Shown here: piece by piece, positions 52,301 through 62,299 of the stretch | How the letters are laid out: each line of letters begins with the position of its first letter | Position numbering within the stretch: position 1 is the stretch's first letter | Assembly: GCF_019599265.1 (NCBI RefSeq) | Contig: NZ_JAHZTC010000008.1 | Span: 1 to 64,000 of the forward strand | Direction of reading: 5' to 3' | DNA: 64,000 nt | Source of the DNA: Pontibacter sp. HSC-14F20 | Lineage (GTDB): Bacteria > Bacteroidota > Bacteroidia > Cytophagales > Hymenobacteraceae | The notes under the pieces: generated by a model | Told to the model about the DNA's origin: nothing | Database searches by the model: none | What the model saw: the letters and a program-made list of their open reading frames with translations, nothing else | Translations under genes and position numbers: made by a program

Positions 52301-54969
52301 ATGATAAATTATGTGCTGGTCCTGATTACAGGTATAAGCCACTTCATTTCTCTTGCCATCAAGTCAGCAATTGCTCAAAGAACGCTGGTTGCAGGGCTTC
52401 TGCTTTTTCTTCCATACCTGGCCAGCGCCCAGCTCCAGGATGATTTCTCTGACGGCAACTTCACCCAAAATCCTACCTGGACAGGCAATGTGAGTGGCTT
52501 TGTTGTGAATCCGCAAAACCAGTTGCAGAGTAGCGGGCCTGCCGTCACTGGCACGGTGCTATACCTGGCCACACCCGCGCAGGCCGCAGTGGATGCGGTT
52601 TGGGAGTTCTGGGCTAACCTGCGCCTGGCTACCTCGGCGAGCAATTATGCGGATGTTTTTCTGATCTCGGACAAAGAAGCGCTCAAAGCCGCTGATGTGA
52701 ATGGCTATTTTGTGCGGATCGGCTCCATGGCCGATGAGGTAAGTTTATACCGGAAAGACGTCGGCAAGCACCGGTTCTTATCATCAACGGCGAGGACAAA
52801 ACGGTAGCAACTTCTAACAACACCGTGCGGGTGCGGGTAACGCGCAATCTCGACTATACCTGGCAACTCGAGCTCGATGTGACCGGCACGGGGCAAAGCT
52901 ACCGAAGCCAAGGCACGGTAACAGATGCTACACACAGGCAATCGGCTTATTTCGAGGTGCTGGTCAGGTATAGCTCGGCAACCGTGAGCGTTTTTATTTT
53001 GATGATTTCCGGATAACCGATACAAACCCGCCCGTGCTGGAAAGCGCCCAGCCACTGAGTACGGAAACGCTGGAACTACGCTTTAATGAGCCGCTGGGCC
53101 AGGAGCAGGCCCAAAATCCGGATCACTATACCTTGAATGGCAGTATCAAACCAACTTCCGTCGAACTCATTGAGAGCAGTACGGTACTGCTTACGTTTGC
53201 GCAATCGCTGCGAAATGGGCCAAATACAATTGCAGTTTCAGGTATAGCTGATCTTTATGGCAATGCCTTGCCGAGCCTTGTCGAAAGGATTTTCCAGTAT
53301 GTGCTGCCGCCTGTGTTGCCCGGGTATAACGAACTGCTCATTACTGAGATCATGTCCCGCGAGACACCGTCCATCGGGCTGCCAGCCGTTGAATATATCG
53401 AGCTGTACAATCCAACCGAAAAGGTGCTTACACTACGGTGCTTACACTACAAGGTATACGCTATGCTGATGTCACCTCTACAACGGTCCTGCCCAACGTG
53501 CTGCTGCAGCCCGGCGAGTATGCCGTGGTGGCGCCCAACACGCAGGTGGCCAATTTTACAGAATACGGTCACGTAATCGGTATCAGCAATTTCCCGAGCC
53601 TTAATAACACCGGCGAACTTCTGCAGTTGCGCCAGCCCAATGGTCGATTGATCTACGCCGTAAACTACAAAGACACCTGGTACCACGACAATGCCAAGCG
53701 TAACGGCGGCTGGAGCCTGGAGATGATCGACGTGACCAACCCCTGTGCCGGCTCTTAGAATTGGATGGCTTCTAACGACCCGCGAGGCGGTACGCCCGCT
53801 CAACCTAAGTCCGTAGCCACGTGTATACCTGACAACACGCCTCCAACACTATTGAATGTCACCGCGCTGGCACCTGACCGGCTGCTGCGTTTCAACGAGC
53901 GGCTCGACAGCGCACAGGTTGCAGATGCCGGTCGCTATACCTTCAGTCCGGCAGGTATAGGTATGGCAGCCGTACAGGTTGTCTCGCCTTTGTTTGAGGA
54001 GGTGGTGTTGCAACTCGGTGCGCCACTGCAGGAGCGGCAGCGCTATCCCTTAACCGCCACAGGTATACGCGACTGCGCCGGCAATCTGAGTTTTCAACCT
54101 CTGACGGCTACTTTTGCCCTGCCTTCTGCCCCAGAGACCGGCGATGTGGTAATCAACGAAGTGTTATTCAACCCTAGGCCCGGCGGCATAGATTTTGTGG
54201 AGCTCGTTAACCGCAGCGACAAATACATTAACCTGCAAAACTGGCAGCTAGCCAATACCAGCAACGACAGCATCGCCAACCGGCGTGTGATCACATCGGC
54301 CCCTTATGTACTGGAGCCCGGTCAATATGTGGTGCTCACGACCAATCCCGAGAACATCAAAGCCAATTACCCGGCAGCGCGCGAAGAGACATTTCTACAG
54401 ATGGCTTCACTGCCGTCCTACCCCGATGCGGCGGGCTCGGTTATCGTGTTGCAACCCGACCGTCGAATTACCGATCGCTTCGATTACAGCGAACGCATGC
54501 ACTTCAGCCTGATCGACGATCGCAATGGCATCTCGCTGGAGCGCATCCGGCTGGATGGCCCTACTACGCCAGATAACTTTCATTCGGCCGCGACCCCAGT
54601 CTTTGCTACACCGGGTTACCCCAATTCACAATCGCAGCCAGGTATAGCGGCGCAACGCATGTTCACGATAGAGCCCAGGGGCTTCTCTCCGGATGGCGAT
54701 GGCTACAAAATTTCACTACTATCAATTACAGCACAGACCAAACCGGCTTCGTAGCCAATATCATTGTGTTTGATGCGCAGGGGCGGGAGGTGCGCAAGCT
54801 GGTTCCCAATGAACTGCTGGCCTCCGAAGGCTTTTTCCACTGGGACGGCATCCGGCAGGATGGCACCAAAGCCGCAATCGGTTACTACCTGTTTTACATC
54901 GAGTTGTTTGGCTTAGACGGACAAAAGAGCGTGCACAAAGAACGGGTAGTTATAGGAGGAAGGCTGTAA
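52301..54969 (+). pseudogene. Broken lamin-tail-domain secreted protein
   Basis: Reading in three frames gives one continuous protein of about 890 residues: a signal-like start (MINYVLVLITGISHF and following), a concanavalin-like first domain, lamin-tail domains (ELLITEIMSRETPSIGLPAVEYIELYNP and DVVINEVLFNPRPGGIDFVELVNRS) and a FlgD-like C-terminal strand unit (FDAQGREVRKLVPNEL, AAIGYYLFYIELFG). Five lesions break it: single-base frameshifts near 52769 and 52982, a 14-bp tandem duplication at 53423-53450, an in-frame TAG at 53756-53758, and an indel near 54708. It would have been an exported gliding/secretion-type protein. Confidence 0.85.
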
Positions 54970-55286
54970 GGATTTAGGAAGGTATAGTTTTTAAGGACTG
55001 GTAGCGGTCTAACGTAGCTAACTGAAAGGTCTTTCTGTCATTTCGGCGCCCGGGAAAATCTGGAACAATGACTTTACTCCGGGGTATTCGAGCTTTTTCC
55101 ACGCATTCAAATTTACAGCTTAAGGTGTTGGTGCTTAAGTTAGCGGCATGAAGCCATGTTCGCCTGATCCTGACAGTCAGTAGTTTAAAAATGTTAAGCC
55201 ACGAAAGGTATAGCCATCCCCTCAAACTTATATTTAAACCTCTTAAACTAACCTTTTTAGAAGATGGCTAAGTATGTTAGCAACTA

Positions 55287-55295
55287 TGTTGATAA
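55287..55295. other. DnaA-box-like site, minus
   Basis: TGTTGATAA differs by one base from TGTGGATAA, the complement of the DnaA box. Confidence 0.35.
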
Positions 55296-55302
55296 CTCGC
55301 AC

Positions 55303-55311
55303 TTATCCACA
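55303..55311. other. Perfect DnaA box, plus
   Basis: TTATCCACA is identical to the consensus DnaA box and lies 8 bp from the box-like site in the opposite orientation. An A/T-rich stretch follows within 20 bp. Two boxes are too few to call an origin. Confidence 0.4.
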
Positions 55312-55488
55312 TAGGCTTGCTATTTTTTTTAGAATATACGTTTACTTCTGCTGTATATTACCAGCCGCCCCATAAAGCTGGGCTTTAATTTTAGCGTATT
55401 GGCTGCGCAGGTGATGCCGCCTTGCTTATGACTCCAATATATTGATCAGCAACATCACTTTAATCTGCTAAGAAGTGTGGGTTGAGTA

Positions 55489-55511
55489 GCAGGTATAGTA
55501 CTTATACCTGC
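55489..55511. repeat. Inverted GGTATA pair
   Basis: GCAGGTATA (55489-55497) and its exact complement TATACCTGC (55503-55511) around GTACT. Confidence 0.75.
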
Positions 55512-55643
55512 AGATAAATTTAACTTAAAATAGTTCCATGAGCCGGACTCTGTTATTACTTTACCTGAAGTGTGGCCGGTTGAGCCGATAATTGGCAAGA
55601 CAGGCCAGGGCTATACCTAACGCGAATCAGAAAAAGAAGCTGT

Positions 55644-55651
55644 ACCTTTGC
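55644..55651 (+). promoter_or_regulatory. Putative -7 box of the DEAD-box helicase gene
   Basis: TACCTTTG matches TAnnTTTG, 52 bp upstream of the ATG. Confidence 0.5.
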
Positions 55652-55703
55652 AATTCGCTGCAGCCTTACGTAAAGACCAGTAGCCAATCAGCAACGCATT
55701 GCC

Positions 55704-56969
55704 ATGAAGTTTGAAGACTACCGCATATCCGACGAGATCAAGAAGAGCCTGGACAAGCTTGGTTTCCGGAAGCCAACCGATATACAGTTCAAAGCGATTC
55801 CCCCGATCATGAAAGGAGAGGATGTGCTGGCCATTGCCCAAACGGGTACGGGCAAAACCGCCGCCTTTGCTATACCTGTGCTGGACAAACTGCAGTACGC
55901 CATTAACCGCCGTCGCTCCGATGGCATTAAGTGCGTAGTGATGGTGCCTACCCGCGAACTGGCTTTACAGATTACCGAGGTGTTTGAGGAGATTGGTCGC
56001 CATACCCGTGTTAAGACTTTTTGCGTGTTCGGAGGGGTAGAGCAAGGCCCGCAAATTGCCAAACTGGAGGCAGGTATAGACGTATTGGTCGCTACTCCGG
56101 GGCGCCTGTTCGACCTCGTTAGCCAAGGCTATATCCGTCTCGAACGGGTAGAGACACTGGTGCTCGATGAAGCAGACCACATGCTTGACCTCGGTTTTAT
56201 TCACGACATCCGGCAACTGATTACCAAACTGCCACGCAAGCGCCAAACACTCTTCTTCTCGGCAACCATCAACGAAAAGATCAAGGACCTGGCTTATTCG
56301 CTCGTGAACAAACCGGTCCGCATCCAGATTTCCCCGAAGGATCCGGTTGCTAAAAATGTAGACCACTCGGTGATGTATGTGGAGATGGACGAGAAGCGCT
56401 TCTTTTTGGAGCGTGTCGTGAAGGAGAATCCGGATAAGAAGATACTGGCCTTTGTGCGCACGCAGGTGCGGGCTGAGCGCGTAGTGGCGGCGATGGAGCG
56501 CGTAGAGATCGCGGCCATGAGCATTCACGGCGGCAAAGAGCAAAAAGACCGGCTTGAAGCGCTGAAAAAATTTAAGAAAGGCGAGGTAAAGCTTTTGATC
56601 GCTACAGACGTGAGTGCGCGCGGTATCGACATCCCGAGCGTAGACTACGTAGTGAACTATGACCTGCCGGAGCAACCCGAAAACTACGTACACCGCGTCG
56701 GTCGTACGGGCCGGGGTATGGCCAAAGGTATAGCCGTGTCGTTTTGCAGCGCCGAGGAAAAACCGATACTCGACGAAATTCAGACCTACCTGACCAAAGA
56801 CATCAAAGTGCTGCAGCTTGACCCCGAAGACCGCGAAGCCACCATCGACTTCAGTGCTGAGGCCAAATTTGACTGGAAAGCCCTAATGAAAGAAGCAGAA
56901 GAAACAGAGTCGAAAGTGAAAGCTGCTAAAGCCAAAAAAGCAAAAGCCAAGGCTAAAAAGAAGAAGTAA
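55704..56969 (+). CDS. DEAD-box ATP-dependent RNA helicase
   Basis: A 421-residue helicase of the RhlE-like group that unwinds RNA in ribosome assembly or decay. It shows the Q motif (GFRKPTDIQ), Walker A AQTGTGKT, motif II VLDEADHMLDLGF, motif III SATI, and motif VI HRVGRTGRG. The C-terminus is a short Lys/Ala-rich tail (KAKKAKAKAKKKK) for RNA contact. ATG start, with the promoter at 55644. It ends before a bidirectional terminator. Confidence 0.95.
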   Translation: MKFEDYRISDEIKKSLDKLGFRKPTDIQFKAIPPIMKGEDVLAIAQTGTGKTAAFAIPVLDKLQYAINRRRSDGIKCVVMVPTRELALQITEVFEEIGRHTRVKTFCVFGGVEQGPQIAKLEAGIDVLVATPGRLFDLVSQGYIRLERVETLVLDEADHMLDLGFIHDIRQLITKLPRKRQTLFFSATINEKIKDLAYSLVNKPVRIQISPKDPVAKNVDHSVMYVEMDEKRFFLERVVKENPDKKILAFVRTQVRAERVVAAMERVEIAAMSIHGGKEQKDRLEALKKFKKGEVKLLIATDVSARGIDIPSVDYVVNYDLPEQPENYVHRVGRTGRGMAKGIAVSFCSAEEKPILDEIQTYLTKDIKVLQLDPEDREATIDFSAEAKFDWKALMKEAEETESKVKAAKAKKAKAKAKKKK

Positions 56970-56987
56970 TTTTAGCTATCTATACTA

Positions 56988-57035
56988 TATAAAAGAAGCC
57001 TGCCAGACGATCTTGTTTGGCAGGCTTCTTTTATA
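56988..57035. terminator. Bidirectional terminator after the helicase
   Basis: A perfect 18-bp stem (56988-57005 with 57018-57035) with a 12-base loop and A/T runs on each side, between two convergent genes. Confidence 0.93.
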
Positions 57036-57087
57036 AACAGGGCTAGGTATAAATACATAGGAGCAATTGCCTTCCGACACGATACCT

Positions 57088-57621
57088 TTAACAGCTATAC
57101 CTGACTTGCAGGAAGCCGTTGCGGTATAATTTGTTTTCGGTTGGAATCAGCTTCAACTTATGTTCCTCGGTTTCTGCTGAGAATAGTGGAATGCCTTTGC
57201 CCAACACAATCGGAATATAGGTCAGGATGATCTCATCTAACAAACCTGCATTCAGCACAGTAGCGTTCAGTTGTCCGCCGCCTATCAGCCAAATGTCCTT
57301 CCCCGGTTGCTCTTTCAGTTTCTCGATGAAGTCTACCACCTGTTCTTTCACAAAAGAGACATGCTCCGTATTTATCTGCTCCGAGCGGCTAAATACGTAA
57401 TTGGTCAGCTCCGGGTAAGGGAACGGCATTTCGAAACCCAGGATTTCGCGGTAGGTATTGTGCCCCATTAGGGTGGTGTCGATGGTTTGCAGAAAAGCGG
57501 TATAGCCGAAGTCTTCGTCCGGAATGTTGTATTTCTTGTCGTGCAGCCAGTCGATATTTCCGTCAGATCGGGCTATATACCCGTCGGTGCTGACTGCAAT
57601 GTAAAGGATGATCTTTCTCAT
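57088..57621 (-). CDS. Dihydrofolate-reductase-like (RibD C-terminal) protein
   Basis: A 177-residue protein of the DHFR-like RibD-C family, with YIAVSTDGYIARSDGNIDWL at the start, DTTLMGHNTYREIL, and GKDIWLIGGGQLNATVLNAGLLDEIILTYIPIVLGKGIPLF. The fold binds NADPH. It is not the essential folate enzyme; the substrate of this YyaP/YwjB-like group is unknown. ATG start. Confidence 0.85.
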   Translation of the reverse strand: MRKIILYIAVSTDGYIARSDGNIDWLHDKKYNIPDEDFGYTAFLQTIDTTLMGHNTYREILGFEMPFPYPELTNYVFSRSEQINTEHVSFVKEQVVDFIEKLKEQPGKDIWLIGGGQLNATVLNAGLLDEIILTYIPIVLGKGIPLFSAETEEHKLKLIPTENKLYRNGFLQVRYSC

Positions 57622-57675
57622 AGCGCTATAGGTACGTAATGCCGGCGCTCAGGTATAGCAGGTGAGGTATTATAA

Positions 57676-57891
57676 TTAAAGCACAGCACTTTTTACTCGG
57701 TGCTGTTCCCCTGTACAGCCATTGTAGCCGATTGCCTTGTTTACGGGGCAGTAGCGCAGCATACCTGTCACAATAGGTATAACCCCGATAGCGGACAAGG
57801 CTTTGATATTATAAAATGCGCCCACACCAATAATGGCAAGGCCTGCCAATACACGAATCTTTTGTTCAGTCAATCCTACGTTACATTCCAT
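57676..57891 (-). CDS. DUF2892 small membrane protein (YgaP-like)
   Basis: A 71-residue protein with one or two hydrophobic segments (about 12-27 and 32-45) and a conserved pattern NVGLTEQKIRVLAGLAIIGVGAF...YCPVNKAIGYNGC. The family is the C-terminal membrane part of the YgaP rhodanese protein, here stand-alone, with two cysteines in CPVNKAIGYNGC. Role not established. Confidence 0.8.
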   Translation of the reverse strand: MECNVGLTEQKIRVLAGLAIIGVGAFYNIKALSAIGVIPIVTGMLRYCPVNKAIGYNGCTGEQHRVKSAVL

Positions 57892-58005
57892 ACTCTTATC
57901 TTTCTATACTTTCTACTGTCATACGAGAGACCTGCGGGGAGATGTTCTAAATTGGTTCTATTATAATTTGGACAATCGGGATATAAAGTATACCTTATAG
58001 TGGCA

Positions 58006-58335
58006 ATGCAAGCAATAAACAGAAATAGTGCCTTTTATGCAGCCCGGAGTGTATTACCAGAGACTGGCGCCTGGATGCTGGGCCTGCTGTTGCTGGCCGG
58101 TTTGGAGCCTGGGGGTGAGCACCTATTCAGTTTGTGTCCTGTAAGTTGGGTATGGCAGAGTGGTTGTCCGGGTTGTGGCCTGGGGCGTAGTATCGCTTAT
58201 CTGTTTAGAGGAGAAATTATGTCTTCCTGGCAGGCCCATCCGCTGGGAGTACCTGCATTGTTGCTTCTAAGCTGGCGTGTGACGGGATTGTTGGCTCATT
58301 CCTGTAAACTATACCTGCATCACTCTAAATTATAA
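58006..58335 (+). CDS. DUF2752 membrane protein
   Basis: A 109-residue protein of the DUF2752 family from the ATG at 58006 (a GTG lies at 58000). It has about three membrane spans and the family signature LCPVSWVWQSGCPGCGLGRSIAYLFRGE, in which the CPxCG-type cysteines may bind metal. It lies 3 bp before the TM2 gene, so the two are almost certainly co-transcribed. Confidence 0.85.
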   Translation: MQAINRNSAFYAARSVLPETGAWMLGLLLLAGLEPGGEHLFSLCPVSWVWQSGCPGCGLGRSIAYLFRGEIMSSWQAHPLGVPALLLLSWRVTGLLAHSCKLYLHHSKL

Positions 58336-58338
58336 ACT

Positions 58339-58725
58339 ATGGCTAATGTATTTAATTTAATGCCCGAACTAGAGCCCGATGAGATGGCTTATGTTCAAGG
58401 CCTGCTGAATTCTATGGCGGATTACGAGGCGCAGCAGTTTGTGTCCGTTTACAGAGCCCGGCGCCGGGAGCCGTTGCTGGTGCTCATAACAGCAGTTATA
58501 GGTTTTTTTGGGGTGGCCGGTGTGCACCGTTTTGTATTGGGTCATATAGGGATGGGCTTGCTATACCTCTTTACTGGTGGCCTGTGTTTCATAGGCACTA
58601 TTGTGGACGTGATTAACTACAAGCGATTAGCATTTGAATACAATATTAAGGAAGCGCAGCAGGCCCACGCAATTGTGATGGCTCAGTCAGGTGCTTACGG
58701 TAGCTCCGGTGATTACGGTGTTTAG
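58339..58725 (+). CDS. TM2-domain protein
   Basis: A 128-residue protein with a helical N-terminus (residues 1-45) and a TM2 domain: two spans separated by a short loop (FGVAGVHRFVLGHIGMGLLYLFTGGLCFIGTIVDVI), including the G-x-x-G-x-H/D-R-F motif. TM2 proteins are widely paired with DUF2752 in Bacteroidota. Function unknown. ATG start. Confidence 0.88.
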   Translation: MANVFNLMPELEPDEMAYVQGLLNSMADYEAQQFVSVYRARRREPLLVLITAVIGFFGVAGVHRFVLGHIGMGLLYLFTGGLCFIGTIVDVINYKRLAFEYNIKEAQQAHAIVMAQSGAYGSSGDYGV

Positions 58726-59056
58726 CTTTTGTTACAAATACTGAGTTCGCTGTTATAACACCTTGTGTACAGAACGCGCATTTTTCTGTAAAACAGATTT
58801 GGTGAGGGGATAGGATTAAATTCTAAATCTTTTGTTGGAAAAATATCAGAATTATGGAATGATTTGGCCTTCAGTTTATTGCAAACCTCATTTTGTGGCT
58901 TTAAACACTCTCAGAGCATATTTTAAAAGGGTAGGAAAATATTACGAAGAATCTTTGTTAAGGTTTTGTTAAATGTTTTTAATGCCTATATTTGGAGATA
59001 AAACTATTCTATTATCTAATCTATTTATCAACAACCTAACAAAACAAGTGTAGTTT
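58726..59056. other. AT-rich region with the susC promoter
   Basis: No gene is visible in this 331-bp gap. It carries the susC promoter elements at 58964-58994 and a long AT-rich tract, and lacks any GGTATAG copy. Confidence 0.6.
58964..58994 (+). promoter_or_regulatory. Promoter of the susC-susD operon
   Basis: A TTTTG -33-like element (58964-58968) and the -7 box TATATTTG (58987-58994) are separated by 18 bp, a good match to the Bacteroidota consensus. The start codon lies 62 bp further on. Confidence 0.65.
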
Positions 59057-62000
59057 ATGAAGAAAGTATTACTACTTAACTTCTTGTTTTTGTTTGCGCT
59101 TTTGGGCCAAGTAACGGCTCAGAGTCGAACGATAACAGGTAAAGTTACAGGGGCAGGGGACGGAGCACCTCTTCCTGGGGTGTCTGTAGTTGTGAAGGGT
59201 ACCGCTACTGGTACAGCAACTAATGCAGACGGTTCATTCAGCGTAAACGTGCCAGATAATGCGAACACTTTGGTGTTCCGTTATATCGGCTTCATGACGA
59301 AAGAAGTAGCAGTTGGTTCGAACGCTACTTTAAACGTAGTTCTAGATCTCGATAATCAGCAACTATCTGAAGTTGTGATTACGACAGGCTATGGCAGCTC
59401 TACAAAAGAGTCTTTCACGGGTACTGCGAAAGTGGTGACTGCTGAAAAACTGGAGCGTAAAAATGTGCCAAACATCTCTCAGGCGCTTGCCGGTGAGGTT
59501 GCAGGTGTTCGTGTAATCAATACAAGTGGTCAGCCAGGTTCGGTTGCAACCATTCGTATTCGCGGTCTGGGATCTGTAAATGGTAACAGAGATCCTTTGT
59601 ATGTAGTGGATGGCGTTCCTTTCTCAGGAGGTCTGAACTCTATTAACCCAGCAGACATTGAGTCAACGACTGTGTTGAAAGATGCAGCTGCAACTGCTAT
59701 TTACGGATCAAGAGGTGCCAACGGTGTAGTTGTAATTACAACTAAAAGCGGCCGTAACCAGAAGTCTTACATAGAGGCTGATGCAAATTTTGGTACTAAC
59801 ATGGCTTTATTGCCGCGTTATAACACTATCAGCTCACCAGAGCAGTATATTGGGCTGAGCTGGGAATCTCTTTACAACCACGGTTCGATCATTAACAATG
59901 CGGACCCTGTAACGTATGCTAACGACCGTCTGTTCTCTACTTCAGGTATACGTACTGGCTACAACATGTGGAATGGTACAGCAGCTGATCTGATCGATCC
60001 TGCTACCAGAACGGTAAGATCAGGCGTAACAAGAAAATACGATCCGGAGAGATGGGAAGATTACGCTTTCCAAAACTCTGCCCGTAGAGAATACAATGTG
60101 AAGTTTGGTGGCTCTGCAGGTAAGACAAGCTACTTTACATCGTTCGGCTACCTTGACGATAAAGGTTACTCGATCAATTCTGACTATGAGCGTCTCTCAG
60201 CGCGTTTGAATTTGAGACAAGAGATCAATAAATGGTTAAATGGTAGCTTAAGCTTCAACTATGCCAGATCTGAAACTAATGCAGGCGGTCAGACTAGTGA
60301 CTCAGGAAGCATTTTCTGGTTCGTTGATAATATTCCTTCTATTTACCCTCTTTTCAGAAGAGACGGTGAAGGCAACTTTATTGCAGACCCAATCTTTGGT
60401 GGCAACCAGTTCGACTACGGTGCTGAGGGCAATTTTGCACGCGGTTTCGGTGGTCTGACAAACGCAATTGCCGACGCTACTTATAATACCAGAAAGACAA
60501 ACCGTGATGAGTTAAATGGTAGTGCTTCTCTTGATTTCAATATTACTGAAGGCCTGACTTTTGAAAACAGAATCGGTGCGCAGTACTATAACAACAAATA
60601 TGGCTGGTTGAACAACAAGTTCTATGGTTCATCGGCTTCTCAAAACGGTAGCCTTGGTCTGACTAGAACAGAGCTTTTCAACTATAACCTGTTGAACTTG
60701 CTGCGTTATAACAGATCTTTTGGTCAGCATTCAATTGAAGTAATGGCTGCCCACGAAGCAACCAGATGGAGTCAAAATGTATTCTCTGCATCGGGCTACA
60801 ACCTAGTTCGTGACGATTTGTTGGAATTGAGCAACACTGTTGTGAAAAACCCAACACAAGACTCTTACACAAACGCATATGCACTTGAAAGTTATTTCGC
60901 TCAGGCCAACTATGACCTAGATAAGAAATACTTCCTGTCTGCTACAATCCGTCGTGATGGTTCATCTCGATTTACAAAAGATAAATGGGGTACTTTCGGT
61001 TCATTAGGTGCTGCCTGGATGGTGTCTAACGAAGACTTCATGGAAAGCCAAACCATTCTAAGCTCATTGAAATTGAAGGCTAGCTACGGTCTGATCGGAG
61101 ACCAGGCAGGTGTAGGCTACTACCCTGGTTATGATATCTACAACATTAATAACGTAAACAACCAGCCTGGCTTTAATTTCGACACGAAAGGAAATCCGGA
61201 CCTGACTTGGGAAACGTCTAAGATGTTCCAGACTGGCGTAGAATTTGGATTAGGCAATTATCTGTCTGGTAGCATCGACTACTACATCAAGAATACAGAT
61301 GACCTGATTTTTAGCAAGCGTACTGCAACTTCCCTGGGTTATGCAATCATCACTTCTAACGAAGGATCTTTAAAAAACCAAGGACTTGAGTTTGACCTTA
61401 CTGGTCATATCTTAAAAACTAGCGACTGGCGTCTAGACCTGTCAGTGAATGGTGAAATGTTCACAAACAAACTGACAGCAATGCCGATTGACCCAGAGAC
61501 TGGCAAGGAGAAAGCTATCGACGTTCAGGCTCCTTATGGATGGGCTGTGGATCACTCTATCTTCGATTTTTATATGCGTGAGTTTGCTGGAGTTGATCCG
61601 CAAGATGGTAGAAGCATGTGGAACGTTCACTATGTTGATGCTAACGGTAATGGTGCATTTGACAATGGTGAGCAGATTGGCAGCTTAACCGATTATTTGG
61701 TGAAAAATCCAGAGCAGGCTAACAATATTCTGGAAAGTACTACTAAGACATATTCTCAAGCAACTCAGAAATTTGTAGGCAAGTCAGCTATACCTAAAGT
61801 GAGAGGTGCATTCAACCTGTCAGCAGGTTACAAAGGATTTGACCTGGGTGTGCAGATGCTGTATAGCCTTGGAGGTTATGCATATGATGGTGCTTATGCG
61901 AGCTTAATGCACAGTGGTGCAATAGGCAGCAACAACTGGCACCAGGATATTACGGGCAGATGGCAGCAGCCGGGTGACATTACTGATGTTCCTCGTCTTG

Positions 62001-62281
62001 CTAACAACCAGGATGCTAACGTGATTTCTCAGTCAACTCGCTTCCTAACAAGAGCTGACTACTTGGTACTTAACAACGTACGCTTAACTTACACATTGCC
62101 TACTTCATTGATAAGCAAATATGGCGTAGGTGGACTTTCAGTATGGGTATCTGGCGACAACTTGTGGCTGAGCACTGTTCGCGATGGATTTAACCCATCT
62201 ACTGCAGAAGCTGGTAGCTCTAACACATACCGTTATTCGCCTCTTTCTACAGTAACTGCAGGCCTGAGAATAAAAATCTAA
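59057..62281 (+). CDS. SusC/RagA-family TonB-linked outer-membrane protein
   Basis: The outer-membrane channel of a SusCD nutrient-uptake pair, 1074 residues. It has a signal peptide (1-22), a carboxypeptidase-regulatory-like domain (TITGKVTGAGDGAPLPGVSVVVKGT), the SusC plug with VVTAEKLERKNVPNISQALAGEVAGVRV and the conserved DPLYVVDGVPFSGGLNSINPADIESTTVLKDAAATAIYGSRGANGVVVITTKSG, then a barrel. It is directly followed by susD. Low density of the GGTATAG signature suggests later arrival or constraint from high expression. Confidence 0.95.
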   Translation: MKKVLLLNFLFLFALLGQVTAQSRTITGKVTGAGDGAPLPGVSVVVKGTATGTATNADGSFSVNVPDNANTLVFRYIGFMTKEVAVGSNATLNVVLDLDNQQLSEVVITTGYGSSTKESFTGTAKVVTAEKLERKNVPNISQALAGEVAGVRVINTSGQPGSVATIRIRGLGSVNGNRDPLYVVDGVPFSGGLNSINPADIESTTVLKDAAATAIYGSRGANGVVVITTKSGRNQKSYIEADANFGTNMALLPRYNTISSPEQYIGLSWESLYNHGSIINNADPVTYANDRLFSTSGIRTGYNMWNGTAADLIDPATRTVRSGVTRKYDPERWEDYAFQNSARREYNVKFGGSAGKTSYFTSFGYLDDKGYSINSDYERLSARLNLRQEINKWLNGSLSFNYARSETNAGGQTSDSGSIFWFVDNIPSIYPLFRRDGEGNFIADPIFGGNQFDYGAEGNFARGFGGLTNAIADATYNTRKTNRDELNGSASLDFNITEGLTFENRIGAQYYNNKYGWLNNKFYGSSASQNGSLGLTRTELFNYNLLNLLRYNRSFGQHSIEVMAAHEATRWSQNVFSASGYNLVRDDLLELSNTVVKNPTQDSYTNAYALESYFAQANYDLDKKYFLSATIRRDGSSRFTKDKWGTFGSLGAAWMVSNEDFMESQTILSSLKLKASYGLIGDQAGVGYYPGYDIYNINNVNNQPGFNFDTKGNPDLTWETSKMFQTGVEFGLGNYLSGSIDYYIKNTDDLIFSKRTATSLGYAIITSNEGSLKNQGLEFDLTGHILKTSDWRLDLSVNGEMFTNKLTAMPIDPETGKEKAIDVQAPYGWAVDHSIFDFYMREFAGVDPQDGRSMWNVHYVDANGNGAFDNGEQIGSLTDYLVKNPEQANNILESTTKTYSQATQKFVGKSAIPKVRGAFNLSAGYKGFDLGVQMLYSLGGYAYDGAYASLMHSGAIGSNNWHQDITGRWQQPGDITDVPRLANNQDANVISQSTRFLTRADYLVLNNVRLTYTLPTSLISKYGVGGLSVWVSGDNLWLSTVRDGFNPSTAEAGSSNTYRYSPLSTVTAGLRIKI

Positions 62282-62299
62282 TTTAATTTGAGTTTCAAA

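Larger units (their letters stand above)
54970..55703. other. 734-bp gene-free region with DnaA-box-like sites
   Basis: No coding frame with family support is visible. It contains AT-rich sections (notably a run of T near 55320-55332), two DnaA-box-like sites (55287-55295 and 55303-55311), an inverted GGTATA pair at 55489-55511 and the helicase promoter near 55644. Confidence 0.6.

Noticed and set aside
55287..55311. Replication origin
   Set aside because: Only one perfect DnaA box and one near match were found, without a cluster or nearby origin genes such as dnaA or dnaN. Kept as a low-interest observation only.
55965..56693. 242-codon frame opposite the helicase
   Set aside because: Antisense shadow; the helicase motifs on the plus strand are complete.
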